Shown here one piece after another: positions 1 through 11,870 of a DNA stretch of 64,000 bases (its first letter is position 1; every line of letters begins with the position of its first letter). The translations under genes and the position numbers were made by a program. This DNA is from Ranitomeya variabilis (taxonomy: Eukaryota > Chordata > Amphibia > Anura > Dendrobatidae). The notes below the pieces were generated by a model that saw only the letters and a program-made list of their open reading frames with translations, ran no database searches and was not told the origin of the DNA. The DNA is taken from the NCBI RefSeq assembly GCF_051348905.1, contig NC_135233.1, forward strand, positions 595,783,577-595,847,576, read 5' to 3'.

Positions 1-204
1 CATATGATTGTGGGTCAGCATGATCACCAGAGGTCTCCAGCAGACCGCTATGGTTGTCATAGCCAGATTGCTATGAGCTCATAGCGCTCATAGCAAGTTA
101 GCATTTCTGCTACATACAAGCGATCTGATCACTGTCTGTATGTAGCAGAAGAGATCGAAGTATTGCAACTTCTAGTCTCCCATGGAGACTATTGAAACAT
201 GCAA

Positions 205-292
<88 letters not shown>

Positions 293-588
293 ATTACAAA
301 AATAAAAAAATATAGAAGTTAAAATCACCCCCCTTTCGCCCCATTCAAAATAAGAAAAAAATCCAAACATACACATATTTGGTTTTTGGGTTTTTCCCCC
401 CCATTTTCCAGTACATGATATATTAAAACCAATGGTGATGTTGAAAAGTACAACTCGTCCAGCAAAAAAAACAAGCCCTCACATGGCCATATTGACCGAA
501 AAAAAAAAAAAAGTTATGACTCTGGGAAGGAGGGGAGCGAAAAAAGAAAATGCAAAACCAAAAATACCTCCAGTGGTGAAGGGGTTAA
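1..588 (-). mobile_element. piggyBac-like repeat, terminal part, cut by window edge
   Basis: Read on the minus strand, this begins at a TTAA (about 585-588) followed by CCCCTTCACCAC and runs into a T-rich stretch with the phrases GGCCATGTGAGGGCTT and GGACGAGTTGTACTT. The same series of phrases opens the copies at 39421 and 45298, so the three are one family. The copy at 45298 shows TTAA on both sides and short inverted ends, which is why I call the family piggyBac-like. There is no coding capacity. The distal end lies outside the window, and an (AT)n run sits inside the copy. Confidence 0.6.
213..286. repeat. (AT)n microsatellite
   Basis: About 74 bases of almost pure AT dinucleotide, inside the piggyBac-like repeat. 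The long open frames across it are products of the repeat and not genes. Confidence 0.95.
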
Positions 589-726
589 AACAAGTGGCAC
601 ATCCAAAACCAGTCATCATAACTGGTATACAGTACAACAAAAAATGTATTATATAGAATGACAATACATTTATCATATAAAATACACACAAGTGAAAAAA
701 AAAAAAATCATGAAGGCTGCCTATAA

Positions 727-1680
727 GGGCTGTCCCACACGTCCAGATAATTCCGGTACCGGAATAAATCGGTACCGGAGTTATCCGTGTCCGTGTGCCT
801 GGGAACTCACGGAGGCCATACCTGCGGCACACGTGTGCCGCCCGTATGGCGAGTGGGTACCACACGGAGCGTGTGGTACCCACTCTGCATGGTGCTGAAG
901 CTGCGATTCATATCATCCCTGCAGCAACGTTTGCTGCAGGGAAAATATGAAGAATAGTGTTTAAAATAAAGATCCATGTGTCCGCCCCCCCCCGCTGGTC
1001 AGAAAATACTCACCCGGATCCCCCGTCGGCAGTCGCTCCTTCCTGGTCTGGCCGCGGCTTACTGTATGCGGTCACGTGGGGCCGCTCATTTACACTCATG
1101 AATAGGCGGCTCCGCCCCTATTGGAGGTGGAGCCACATATTCATGAGTGTAATCGGCCGCATACAGTAGAGAAGCCGCGGCCAGACCAGGAAGGAGCGAC
1201 TGCCGACGGGGGATCCGGGTGAGTATTTTCTGACCAGCGGGGGGGGCGCACAGGGGGTGGGGGGGCGGCGGACACATGGATCTTTATTTTAAACACTATC
1301 ATTCATATTTTCTCTGTAGCAAACGCTGCTACAGGGAACATATGAATGGCGGCTTCAGCACCATGTGGGGGGGGGACAGCGCTTACTGTAGCGCTGTCTC
1401 CGGCACGCCACACGGACCCCAGACGGAGAATGTCCGTGTGAGGTCCGTGTTTTACACGGACCCATTGACTCTATTGGGTCCGTGTAATCCGTGCGCTCCC
1501 ACGAACACTGACATGTCTCCGTGTTTGGCACACGGAGACACGGTCCGCACACGGTCCGCACAAAATCAATGACATCTGAACAGATGCATTGATTTTTATG
1601 GGTCTACGTGTGTCAGTGTCTCCGGTACGGGAGGAAACTGTCACCTCACGTACCGGAGCCACTGACGTGTGAAACCGGCC
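727..1680. mobile_element. Foldback MITE, PIF/Harbinger-like, 954 bp
   Basis: The element is flanked by TAA at 724-726 and 1681-1683. Its ends are imperfect inverted repeats: GGGCTGTCCCACACGTC on the left and, read in reverse, GGCCGGTTTCACACGTC on the right. A 3-bp TAA/TTA target duplication is the mark of PIF/Harbinger, so the superfamily is an inference from ends and target. The centre (about 955-1300) is a large hairpin whose arms pair over more than 100 bases. The GC-rich core carries CACGTG at 1073-1078 and is capped by ATACTCACC (1006-1014) and GGTGAGTAT (1218-1226), which are outward-facing donor-like sites. No transposase frame is present. Confidence 0.65.
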
Positions 1681-1796
1681 TAATATAGTGAAAAATACTC
1701 CAGCCCGGAGCCAACTTATTAATGGAAGCAGCGCCCCCCAAATAAGTGATACATTAGGCACAATGTATACAAATAAGTAAGGCAATAAATATAAAC

Positions 1797-2245
1797 AATA
1801 ATAATAATAATAATAATTTTATTTAGGCCATGTTCACACGATTCTTTTTTTGATCCTTTTTTTTATCCTTTTTTTTTTTTCAGGTCCTGATTTGGAAAAC
1901 CCGCAGTGCAAAACTGCACTGCTGATTTTCCTGCAGTTTCTTCTGCAGATTCCTCTGCGGGTTTTCAACAGCACTTTCCTATTGGTGCCTGTTGAAAACA
2001 GGAGCTGAATCCGCAGAAAGAAGTGACATGGTACTTCTTTTTTTCTGCAGGCAAATCCTCGCGGATTTGCCTGAGAAAAAAAGGATAGTGGGCACAGCGG
2101 TTTTTGTTTTCCATAGAGTAACATTGGACTGTACCCTGCATGGAAAAAGGACCTGAAAAAAAAAGGATAAAAAAAAGGATCAAAAAAAGGATCGTGTGAA
2201 CATAGCCTTATATAGCTCCAACATATTCCGCAGCGCTTAACAACA
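1797..2245 (-). mobile_element. 3' tail of an L2-type LINE, interrupted by a MITE
   Basis: An (AAT)n run (about 1797-1816) followed by TTTTATTTA, and then, after the MITE, TATATAGCTCCAACATATTC and CGCAGCGCTTA, is the reverse complement of the tail seen on the plus strand at 53560-53625. The MITE at 1826-2206 splits it. Only a short 3' piece is recognisable, and the LINE identity is taken from the longer copy at 53.2 kb. Confidence 0.55.
1826..2206. mobile_element. Small MITE, PIF/Harbinger-like, 381 bp
   Basis: The target duplication is TTA (1823-1825 and 2207-2209). The ends are long and nearly perfect inverted repeats: GGCCATGTTCACACGAT on the left and ATCGTGTGAACATAGCC on the right, continuing into T-rich and A-rich arms with repeated GATCC/GGATC. 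It is inserted in a LINE tail. It is non-coding; the 169-codon open frame across it follows the low-complexity arms. Confidence 0.7.
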
Positions 2246-5200
2246 AGCAAGATTAAACCATAGTAGCAAAATGAGAAAAACAAGACTAGATGAAGCAATA
2301 CCCAGATACTCGATCCGCGAAAATCTGCCAACATGTGAGCCACCCCATAGACTATAGTACGTGTTCCACCTGTCTGAATGAGGCCTTACTTAAAACTTTT
2401 TGGGCCTATGGTCAAGTCTGTATAAGAACTTTTTGGGTAAAGTCCCAGTGTGGCTAAGACCAACTGCTGACGATCACTCATGCGAACAGGTGAGTGAGCT
2501 TGGAGGTAACGCCTGGAGTGTCACCGCAAACCTGTGCGCCCATCAGCTCCCTCTAGAGGAAGTATAGTTCTACTGATTGACTTAAACTATGGACACTTGC
2601 ACTCTGACAACTCAATGTATTGTACTGGACTCTGCACCTGAAGCAGTAAAGCCAGTGAGTAGAGCTGCAATGAATCCCAGCATAGTCCTTGCCATGTACA
2701 AAATCTGTTCTGTGTCTGTAGAGCAAATGTGTCTGGATGAGTCTGCAGCCCAGGGTGATAAGATGGTATCTGCAGTGCGGACATGAAGGAATTTGGAGTT
2801 TTTTTTTCATTTGCACACATTCCTATACTGAGATCATCTCTGCGCGGCTGCACTGCACAGGATGGAGACGTGCAGGCTTTCTTATGTTCATATCTTCTTT
2901 CTTACAACGTTTTTCAAAAATATTTTACTAGTGAGGATTAAAGGTGTTGTCTTACATTAGGACAAGGATTTAAAAAAACAAAACAAAAACAAAAAAACAG
3001 CGCCACTCTTGTACATAGGTTGAATTCGGTATTGCAACCATTCAGGTAAATATACAAATACAGCAAAGTGGACCAAGACAATATCTGACCTCTACTGGTG
3101 TAATGCGGCTCTCATCTCTCACAATCCAAGCGGTTGCCATAGAGAAGCTACAATTAGTTTTTTCCAACACACGTACAGACAAGCGATCGGACTAGACGTG
3201 ATGTAAGATGCAACCTTGTGCATTTGCGAACAAAACCTCCTACTCAGCGAGGAACTCCCTAAACTTTTCAGTTTTTTGAAGTTCGCTCTTAAAAACATCT
3301 AAAAAAAAAATGACTTCCAGTATTATCCAATTACACCCCGGCGCCGACTTCTATCTTTAGACTAAAGAATAAACATGGAAAAAAGGAGTGAGTCATGGGA
3401 GACTAAGCAACTTTGGAAAGTTTGGTAATGCTTGGAGTAGTAGTTCCACAAGGGATGAGGGACACGGGTTGCCGGTCACTGGGGTCAAAGGAAAACTATA
3501 TGGAATTGTTTAAAAATATATATGTAATTGTCAACTATTCATCAGAGCATGTGGATTAAAAGTTGGAAAATGTGTTAAGTGTGACATATATATATCCCTA
3601 ATACCTCTCCCACCAGTGCCCCACCAGGGGTCTTACAGACTCCCACTTATCCAATCTGACCAATTATACAGGAACATTAGTTCATTACTTGGCAGATTCA
3701 TCTTTACTTATGTTTGCAAGTGATTTGTCTAATGTGGAAAGGAAAATGTGATCTCAGACACTGGGGAATGACTCTGCCCAGATGTGGGATGGCGTTAGTG
3801 ATGGTGCAGCTGGTACACAGCGGGATTATTATCCAGTGTAAAATCCGGAAAGTGACACTTATATATACAGCCTGTCCGAATATATTCTCCCATCAAACAT
3901 GAGCCAAGTCGCTGTAACAAACACCGAATTCATCTACACCCGGCCCCTACTGTTCTCACATTGGTCTGCAACCTGTGACTCTCCAAAACCACAACTCCTA
4001 GTGTCCTGACTGGCAGCATGCTGATGTGGGGCGCTCAAGGCTCCTGTCACTTTGGGGTCATGGTAATAACTCCAGGAGACTTCACTTTAAACTCACGCTT
4101 ACTGATGAAGTCTCTGACAGAGGCGTCGTGCACAAGTGTGTCAGTGGCATGCCCCGAGTGCACTTCCATGCTAATTTCCATGTGGCACCAAATGTTTCTA
4201 TTGCTTCTATTGTTGTACTAGGACCTACTGTATGCAACCCTCCTATTCATTTCAGTACGGGCTATATTGGCATTATAATATAAACCAGTATAACACTCAC
4301 TGTAACAAATCCTGAACTCCTGAATCTTGTTTGCCTCCAACCATCCTGGATCCTATGAGACATTCACAGATTTAGGAAACTGTCCTCTGTTCCAGAAGGT
4401 CAGGGTCATGTCCTGGTTTCAACTGTATCAGCATTCTCAGGATGCCGTCGGCTCTCTGCTACACAATCTAGCCCGTGTGTGTCCCCTGCCGTATCTAGGA
4501 CCCATTCTGGGTTTCTATAGCGAGAGCGCTCCAACAATAATATCATGGACACCAGTGACTTATATGGTGAATGGTTGTACAGGTTCTTTCCCATTGAAAT
4601 AGAGACATAAGTCCACACTCACCCCGTTTATGTCAAGTTACCACCAATCCTGCTTCAAATATCAGTCGGCAATAACCTACATCTCCAGTAATGTAATTTA
4701 ATGCAGGTTTCCCAAAATTCTGAATGATAAAATCTCTTTTATTATGCCAGGGTGCACTAGCAGCTCCGCTGATATTGTCAATGAAACTTGTCCTAGGATG
4801 TATATAAAAGGAATCTGCCACCTTAATGTAGTGACGCAGACACTTTCCAGTGATCTGTCATGGAAACTGATGGGTTATTTGACTATGGTGGCACCTAGCA
4901 TAATTGCACTTTATTGGTTGAAGAACTCATGGAGAGGTGGGTGCACAAGAGCAGTGGTCTTAGGCAACAAATTTTGTGGGCGCTATTGCCGTCCCAACCG
5001 CCAAATGAGTCACCGCTCTGAGCGTTATTGAACACTAATAAATTTTACACTTTTACATACTTTTTTCTAACCCCAATTTGGACTAGGGTTAGGGCTAGGA
5101 CTGGCATTAGAGCTAAGGTTAGGGTAATACAATTTTACATACCTGTCCCAGATCCGTACCTTGCTTCCCTTTCCCCGATCTGCTGGACTCTTCTGTACTC

Positions 5201-5339
5201 CACATCGGGCTCTGTAGATGGCCCAGCGTGATCTCATATGAGCATCATCCCAGGTCTATATAAGGCTCATCGAGACTCACCCTTGTGTGTTGGTATTGCA
5301 TTAAGACTCCTGTATTGCTAGACTTTGGCTTGCTACTCA
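2246..5339. other. Intergenic, no gene recognised
   Basis: I see no conserved reading frame, RNA gene or complete transposon here. The open frames are all under 100 codons, overlap on both strands and look like nothing I know. A short degenerate telomere-like run (GGGTTAGGGCTAGG and AAGGTTAGGG) lies at about 5085-5125. Confidence 0.6.
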
Positions 5340-5750
5340 GCTTCTGCTGCATGCCTCCACCTGCCTGCAATTTCCTGCACATAGCCTGCCTGCGGTTTCC
5401 TGCAATCCACTTGCTTATAGTTTCCTGATATCCTCCACCTGCCTGTGGCTTCAAGACGTCCTCCACCTGTCTGCAGTTTCCTGCACCCCACCTGTTTGCC
5501 TATGGTTTCCTGATGTCCTCCTGCTTGCCTGTGGTTTCATGATTTTCTCCTTCCTGCCTACGGGTTCCTGACATCCTCCTGCCTGCCTGCGGTTTCCTAA
5601 CGTCCCCCTGCCTGCCTGCTTTTTCCTGTCATCCTCTCGCCTACCTGCTGTCTCCCACACTTCGCCTACCTGCCTGCAGTTCCGTGTGACCCATCTATCT
5701 GCTCCACTGACGCCCGTGGTCCGTTTACCCACCTAGACCTTGGAGGATCC
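5340..5750. repeat. Minisatellite, about 34-bp unit
   Basis: Roughly eleven imperfect copies of a unit built on CCTGCCTGCGGTTTCCTG plus a variable C-rich spacer. Open frames on the minus strand reflect the repeat. GGTGAGTAT, a perfect 5' splice donor sequence, follows directly at 5760-5768. Confidence 0.85.
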
Positions 5751-5910
5751 ACCTCACCAGGTGAGTATAACACATACAAATGTAATAAAATATTTAAAGT
5801 TAATAAAAGATAAATCTTAACAATGTCTAACTTTTTATTTTTATAATTTTTGGTCTGATTTCAGCAAAAAGCAGAAAATGACGAGAGCGTCGAAGGGAAA
5901 ACCATGATTA

Positions 5911-7045
5911 TGCAGCGCCCCAGAGTCCTGGTCGTTGCAGTACTGGTGCTCCGCCGCTAAGGGGGGCTATGGTACTTCTGATGGCACTGAAGGAGTTCAT
6001 CTGACCAGGTATCACAGACACCAATACATTTCACAGTCCGGCCTCCAGGGGGAGCTAAGGGCACTATGCATTAGGCCACTCCTCACAGTCTGGTAAAACT
6101 GGGGGTTGGATAGGAAGTTAGATCAGAAAGCTGACTGGGTTGGAACCAGGCAACACCTTGTGGCAGAGGGTGTTGTAGGGGAAGATTCGGAGGGGCCCCT
6201 GTCAGGGGTGGGATCCTGACAGAGGCCTAGCAACCAGAGAGAACGTTACGGGACCGCGCCTGCACGATATAGCGGCGGTACCCCAAGAAAGGACAAGAAG
6301 CGAGGTTTATTGTGCTGAGTGAGAAACGAGATCAACGCAACAAGGAGAATACCAGTAGGAGTCGTGCTGTAAGACGAGGCAACATCCTACTGAGGCGCGT
6401 AACCGGTGGCCGGAACGCCGAGGAAATATAGAGCTCCAGGCCAAACTTCAAACCTACGGCAGGAAGGTCAGTTATAGGCGGGCTGTCTCACCCAATTGAC
6501 CTAGGAAGACACAGGGGGGGTAACAACAGGAGTGGGGCGACGCTAGAGTCCCGGAAGAGCTCCGAGCCTCCCCGTCATACGGGTGCGTCCTAACCATAAG
6601 ATCTGGGGGACGTGGAAGAGTATCAGAATCGAGTTGTGAGGGAACACGAGAAACAGACACAACAGTTGTGGGGACTATCCCGTAAGCACAGCAGGGGAGG
6701 ACCACAACACACAAGCGCTAGAAGGTAGGCACAGATTTCCACCTGCAAAGGGAGCTCTGGATGTGCCATCGGATCGGCCAGGCTTGCGCAGCCCGGTTAA
6801 CCGTATTCCGGATTGAGGATCCTGAAGCCTTCAGTAAAGAGGTAAAGAGACTGCAACCTGGTGTCCTCGTTATTTACCACGACCGGCACTTCACCGCACC
6901 ATAACGACATCCCATACCTCCACCTTCATTGTACGCCCCTCAGCAGGGTCACGGACCGGGTCTAGCCACCGTGACAACCCCAGAACAGAGACTCAGAGGC
7001 CCGGTACCGGGTACCCCTCGGCCCTGCGGCAGTGGGGGCGCTACA
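5911..7045 (+). repeat. 5' LTR of the 5.9-10.2 kb element
   Basis: TG...CA-type terminal repeat of 1135 bp, near-identical to 9098-10231. It is rich in C and G near both ends. Confidence 0.85.
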
Positions 7046-7272
7046 ACTTGGCGTCACGAACAGGATCTACTTAAGCCTGAAGGATCAGGTCATGTGTGCC
7101 TTGGAACTGTGATTTATTATACTTGGACTGTGACTTATTGCAAAGACTGTGTATTGCCACTTGCCGCCAAAAGTTCCTGCCAAAACCGCCGCCATTACAG
7201 CGCTAAGGAGAGCGCAGGAGAAGAAGAAGGGCGTGGAAGTGGGCGTAAACAAGCTGAAGAGCGCGAAAGACA

Positions 7273-8043
7273 ATGGCCGCCCAGTCTAAATATTTCGGCC
7301 CTTTGAGGACGTGTCCGTCAGCAGCTGAGATCCGCCTCCTGATCCTCAATGGTGGGCAGAGACAAAGAAAGCGAAACCGCCCACGAAGGAGAGAGCGGGA
7401 AAAGGACGAGGAAGAAGAAGCGAACCACGTGGAGGACGCCATGGCCAGCCGCCCGGAGCCGGAGCGTGGGGTCGGAGCCGAGGACTTCCCCAGCTACCCG
7501 GAGAGGCACCGCAGCCAGACCTCCACAGTTGACGCTGACCCCCTGCAGACCGGAGCGGACGAGCTGATCCACCAACTCCTGCAGACGCAGCTGAGCACTG
7601 AGGCCGGGTGGAAGAAGACCATCATCGGGAGCCTCACCAGACATCTGTTGGCAGCCTCATCTGGTCCGGAGCAAGAAAGAAGTTCCCGCACTCCGAAGCC
7701 AGAAAGCAAGGCCCTGCCGGAAAGCGAGATGCTGCAAACGGAGATGACAACGCCGCAGCGCAAGGCCCTGCAACCAGCGTTCCAGATCCCAGCGGAGACG
7801 GAGCAGATCGGCACCGGAGGGACCGCATCTGAAGCAGGTATAAAGAACGACCCTGCCTCGCCAGCAGAGGACCTGCTGATAGGCCCCGTTGCGGCACCCC
7901 CTCTCCCTGGGACCTATAGACTCCAGCGCCTTACACCCGGGGATCAGGCCCCGGGTATGGAGCACTTCTTAAAGGCCCTGATCTCGCCGATCACCCTGCC
8001 GGGCGAGGTCTATGCGGAGCTACGGCCGCCAGAGCAGGACTAA
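7273..8043 (+). CDS. Orphan 256-codon frame inside the LTR element
   Basis: This is the only long open frame in the internal region, beginning about 230 bases after the 5' LTR. The predicted protein is charged, rich in E, R, P and Q, with an N-terminal basic stretch (RKRNRPRRREREKDEEEE) and no membrane segment. I recognise no domain. By position it could be a remnant or replacement of a gag N-terminus, but no capsid motif or zinc knuckle is visible. It is treated as part of a fossil element, not as a host gene. Confidence 0.4.
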   Translation: MAAQSKYFGPLRTCPSAAEIRLLILNGGQRQRKRNRPRRREREKDEEEEANHVEDAMASRPEPERGVGAEDFPSYPERHRSQTSTVDADPLQTGADELIHQLLQTQLSTEAGWKKTIIGSLTRHLLAASSGPEQERSSRTPKPESKALPESEMLQTEMTTPQRKALQPAFQIPAETEQIGTGGTASEAGIKNDPASPAEDLLIGPVAAPPLPGTYRLQRLTPGDQAPGMEHFLKALISPITLPGEVYAELRPPEQD

Positions 8044-9097
8044 ACCTCGGAAACCTGAAACTGTATATAGTTTTTTAACTGTTTGTCTTCCTGCTTTATT
8101 GCTGCTGCAACCCGATTAGGGTTAACTCTTAAAGGGATCCCTTAGTTTACCCGGGATCCCTATTTTTGTCTTTTGTTTTTGTTTTTGTCTATTCATGTTG
8201 AAAAGAACTCCTGGATCATGAACAATGCATGATTACAAACTTTTTGTACATAGTTTGCACCTTCTTAAAGGTGCTCTCTACTGGTTTTACACAAGGAAAG
8301 GACTCTTTGCGAAGACACTGGTCTTGGAACCAGCACCGGAGTCCTTACTGCGAACAGACTTGCAGCTTGAAAAGTTGCACTACCTCATAGAGACTTGGTC
8401 CCCTCTTAAAGGGGATGTTCACATATTGCACTTATGAACAGTGTTGCCTTAAGATGGTTAAATGGCAATAATGTCTTGAAAGAAGAAGTTAAATGTAGCT
8501 AACTAGTTGATTGTGAGAAATGTTTAATGATGTTGATAGAAGAATGAGGACAGAAAGTGAACCCGTACGGGGTTAGTCAGTGAGTCCTCCTAGGAGCCAT
8601 ACAGAGATGGCTCAGTAATCCTGAACTGAAAGATGGATGATAAGTTCTATACCGTGTATAGTAGTAGAAAGGCAGTAGGCCCGGGCAGAAAGGGGCGGTC
8701 CTGTAACAGAAAGGAGAGGCAGTAGGCCTGGAGCAGATAGGACAGGCGGTCCTGCAGATGTAAAGAAGGAGAATGCAGAAAAGTTGATTAGCCTTATAAT
8801 GTTTTGTAAGAAGGTCTTTAGTGGATTCAGCGAGTACGTCCTTAAAGGCAAAGTTAAATTATTGTTCAAAAATTTGCACTTAGTAGAATACCCGGTTGGG
8901 TAAGAAAAGTTATTTATAGTATGTTATTTAAAGTATTTAACCATGTTTGTAACGTTCAAGTGTCCTCACGTCCCATAAAGGGAAGCTCTGTTAAAAAGTT
9001 TACTTGTACTTGCATTTTCAAAATTGTATGTCTTTTTGCTGACATGTATTGTTGTTTTCTTCCCAGTCCAGGAGTACTGGATTTAACCGGGGGGGAG

Positions 9098-10231
9098 TGC
9101 AGCGCCCCAGAGTCCTGGTCGTTGCAGTACTGGTGCTCCGCCGCTAAGGGGGGCTATGGTACGTCTGATGGCACTGAAGGAGTTCATCTGACCAGGTATC
9201 ACAGACACCAATACATTTCACAGTCCGGCCTCCAGGGGGAGCTAAGGGCACTATGCATTAGGCCACTCCTCACAGTCTGGTAAAACTGGGGGTTGGATAG
9301 GAAGTTAGATCAGAAAGCTGACTGGGTTGGAACCAGGCAACACCTTGTGGCAGAGGGTGTTGTAGGGGAAGATTCGGAGGGGCCCATGTCAGGGGTGGGA
9401 TCCTGACAGAGGCCTAGCAACCAGAGAGAACGTTACGGGACCGCGCCTGCACGATATAGCGGCGGTACCCCAAGAAAGGACAAGAAGCGAGGTTTATTGT
9501 GCTGAGTGAGAAACGAGATCAACGCAACAAGGAGAATACCAGTAGGAGTCGTGCTGTAAGACGAGGCAACATCCTACTGAGGCGCGTAACCGGTGGCCGG
9601 AACGCCGAGGAAGTATAGAGCTCCAGGCCAAACTTCAAACCTACGGCAGGACAGTCAGTTATAGGCGGGCTGTCTCACCCAATTGACCTAGGAAGACACA
9701 GGGGGGTAACAACAGGAGTGGGGCGACGCTAGAGTCCCGGAAGAGCTCCGAGCCTCCCCGTCATACGGGTGCATCCTAACCATAAGATCTGGGGGACGTG
9801 GAAGAATATCAGAATCGAGTTGTGAGGGAACACGAGAAACAGACACAACAGTTGTGGGGACTATCCCGTAAGCACAGCAGGGGAGGACCACAACACACAA
9901 GCGCTAGAAGGTAGGCACAGATTTCCACCTGCAAAGGGAGCTCTGGATGTGCCATCGGACCGGCCAGGCTTGCGCAGCCCGGTTAACCGTATTCCGGATT
10001 GAGGATCCTGAAGCCCTCAGTAAAGAGGTAAAGAGACTGCAACCTGGTGTCCTCGTTATTTACCACGACCGGCACTTCACCGCACCATAACGACATCCCA
10101 TACCTCCACCTTCATTGTACGCCCCTCAGCAGGGTCACGGACCGGGTCTAGCCACCGTGACAACCCCAGAACAGAGACTCAGAGGCCCGGTACCGGGTAC
10201 CCTTCGGCCCTGCGGCAGTGGGGGCGCTACA
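9098..10231 (+). repeat. 3' LTR of the 5.9-10.2 kb element
   Basis: Direct repeat partner of 5911-7045, preceded by a polypurine tract. Confidence 0.85.
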
Positions 10232-11870
10232 ACTACATCAGTATTTTCTTAAAATAAGGGGTTCAATGCTGGACTAGTGGAAGGGACTCAGGTTAGTCCT
10301 CGCCTAAGGCACCGATGCTACGCCATTGAGAGAAGTCATACATTTAATTATTTCTTTATTTTTAACTGCTAAACCCCTTTAATTATTGGCAAATGAAAAA
10401 TCAAATAGTAAATTAAATTAATAGTAAAGCAAAATAATTGGCTGAGCAGAAGTAAAATGTTAACGTTTGCTATATCTTCCCCTAGACTCTTGGTGGTGCT
10501 GTATACTTTGGCTGAACGTTTGCCAGTCCGAGAAATCATGCACAGTTTCCTTTTTCCGCATTGTAGTACAAAATTTACCCTCTGGTTGCAGTAAATACTT
10601 TAAACAGAGAGGCGAGATATTGGAAAATGAAAGTACTGTACATTAGTAAGTGCAATTAAAGGTAACGTATCACCTCCGACATTTTGTACAATTTATGGAT
10701 AACATATATCGTAGAGAAAAAAGAGCTGAGCAGATATAGCTGTTTGTGGAAAAGGTTTCAGAATAACTTTTACTGGTATGTTATATACCTGCTCCCTTAC
10801 TTTGGTGCGGGCTCGAAAGCTGAGCCCACATCTTTCCCGGCAAATGATGGCTGAACTCTGCCCACAGTTGTTAATCTGTTAAATGCCACTGTCAATCTCT
10901 GATGGCGGCATTTAACATGCGTGATCACAGGGCGCCAATGGGGGTCTGCCGAAGACCCTTGTGCCTGTCGTTACAATACACATGTGAAAGGAAGCGTTTA
11001 GCTGCGATTCATAGGAGAACGGCGCCAGCACGGGAGGTGAGTATAGGCTTTATTATTTTATGGGGGCCAAGAGTGGGCTACGAAAAGAAGTTAGCCAAGT
11101 AGTGGACAACTTCTTTAATGGTCTCCCATAAATGTACAGAATATGTTGCTCTGCTCCTTGTAAGTTAGAAATATCAGACATTTTGTGCTGCTGGACAAAC
11201 CATTTCATGTCTTGTGCTTTTAGCCACTTAGTTTCGGATGTCAAGAAAGTGGACAAGAAAGAAGCTTTTCAAAATCATTGATAATAATAATAAATCTCAA
11301 TGTAAAACTGTAACTTCAGGAATGGTGATTATTAACCGAGACAGACGCTGAGGAGAAAATAACACGTACAAAGGAACCTGTCAGCAAGTGAAGGAGCGCT
11401 CAAATATTACAAGATAGGAACTAATACTTGAGTCCTTAATTCATCCTCTTTTGTCAAAGATAATATAGCTCTGCCTATGTCGGAGAAAGCTAAGTGACAA
11501 CCAAACTGTCTGACTTGACTGCTCCCAGAAAGAATCCGGTAACTTGCCCAAGATCCTGAATGGATACCCGAAGACAAAAAAAAACACATCAATGCAAGTT
11601 TTCAAATAGTATAAGCCAATGGTAAAAAGTTGGGGAGGGGGGTACCTAAAATGGCAGAAAACACACCTTTTGTGTAAAGAAAGGAGAACTATAAAGGTTA
11701 TAAAGAATAAAAGAAAAAAGGAGCAATTGGCTCACCTGTCCAGGTGCAAGACAAAATACTCCATTAATAGCAACAGTCCAAACAATAGCCGGCATTCACA
11801 TCTTCTTAAAAGAATTGCCTTATTGATCCAGTAGTATTAAAAGCAAAAAAAATGTGTAATGAGGTGATGG
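10232..11870. other. Intergenic, no gene; one possible TTAA-flanked MITE
   Basis: No coding sequence is recognised. A possible non-autonomous element spans 10660-11114, with TTAA at 10656-10659 and 11115-11118. Its ends pair only weakly (AGGTAACGTATCACC against AGAAGTTGTCCAC), so the boundaries are tentative. It carries GGTGAGTAT at 11036-11044. Confidence 0.45.

Larger units (their letters stand above)
5911..10231 (+). mobile_element. LTR retroelement with short internal region, young
   Basis: There are two direct LTRs of about 1135 bp (5911-7045 and 9098-10231), each beginning TGCAGCGCC and ending GCGCTACA. A primer-binding-like stretch starting TTGGCGTCACGAAC follows the first LTR, and a polypurine tract (CCGGGGGGGAG) precedes the second. 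Flanking bases ATTA and ACTA may be a slightly decayed 4-bp target duplication. I count roughly eleven differences between the LTRs, about 1 percent, so insertion was recent. The internal part is only about 2.05 kb, with no reverse transcriptase or integrase, so the element looks non-autonomous. An inverted solo LTR of the same family lies at 27316-28452. Confidence 0.85.

Noticed and set aside
2553-2853. Overlapping 65-88 codon frames as a small gene
   Set aside because: They are open on both strands with no splice or domain support and look like a fragment of unknown repeat.
5085-5130. Interstitial telomere repeat
   Set aside because: Only two or three degenerate TTAGGG-like words, too few to call.
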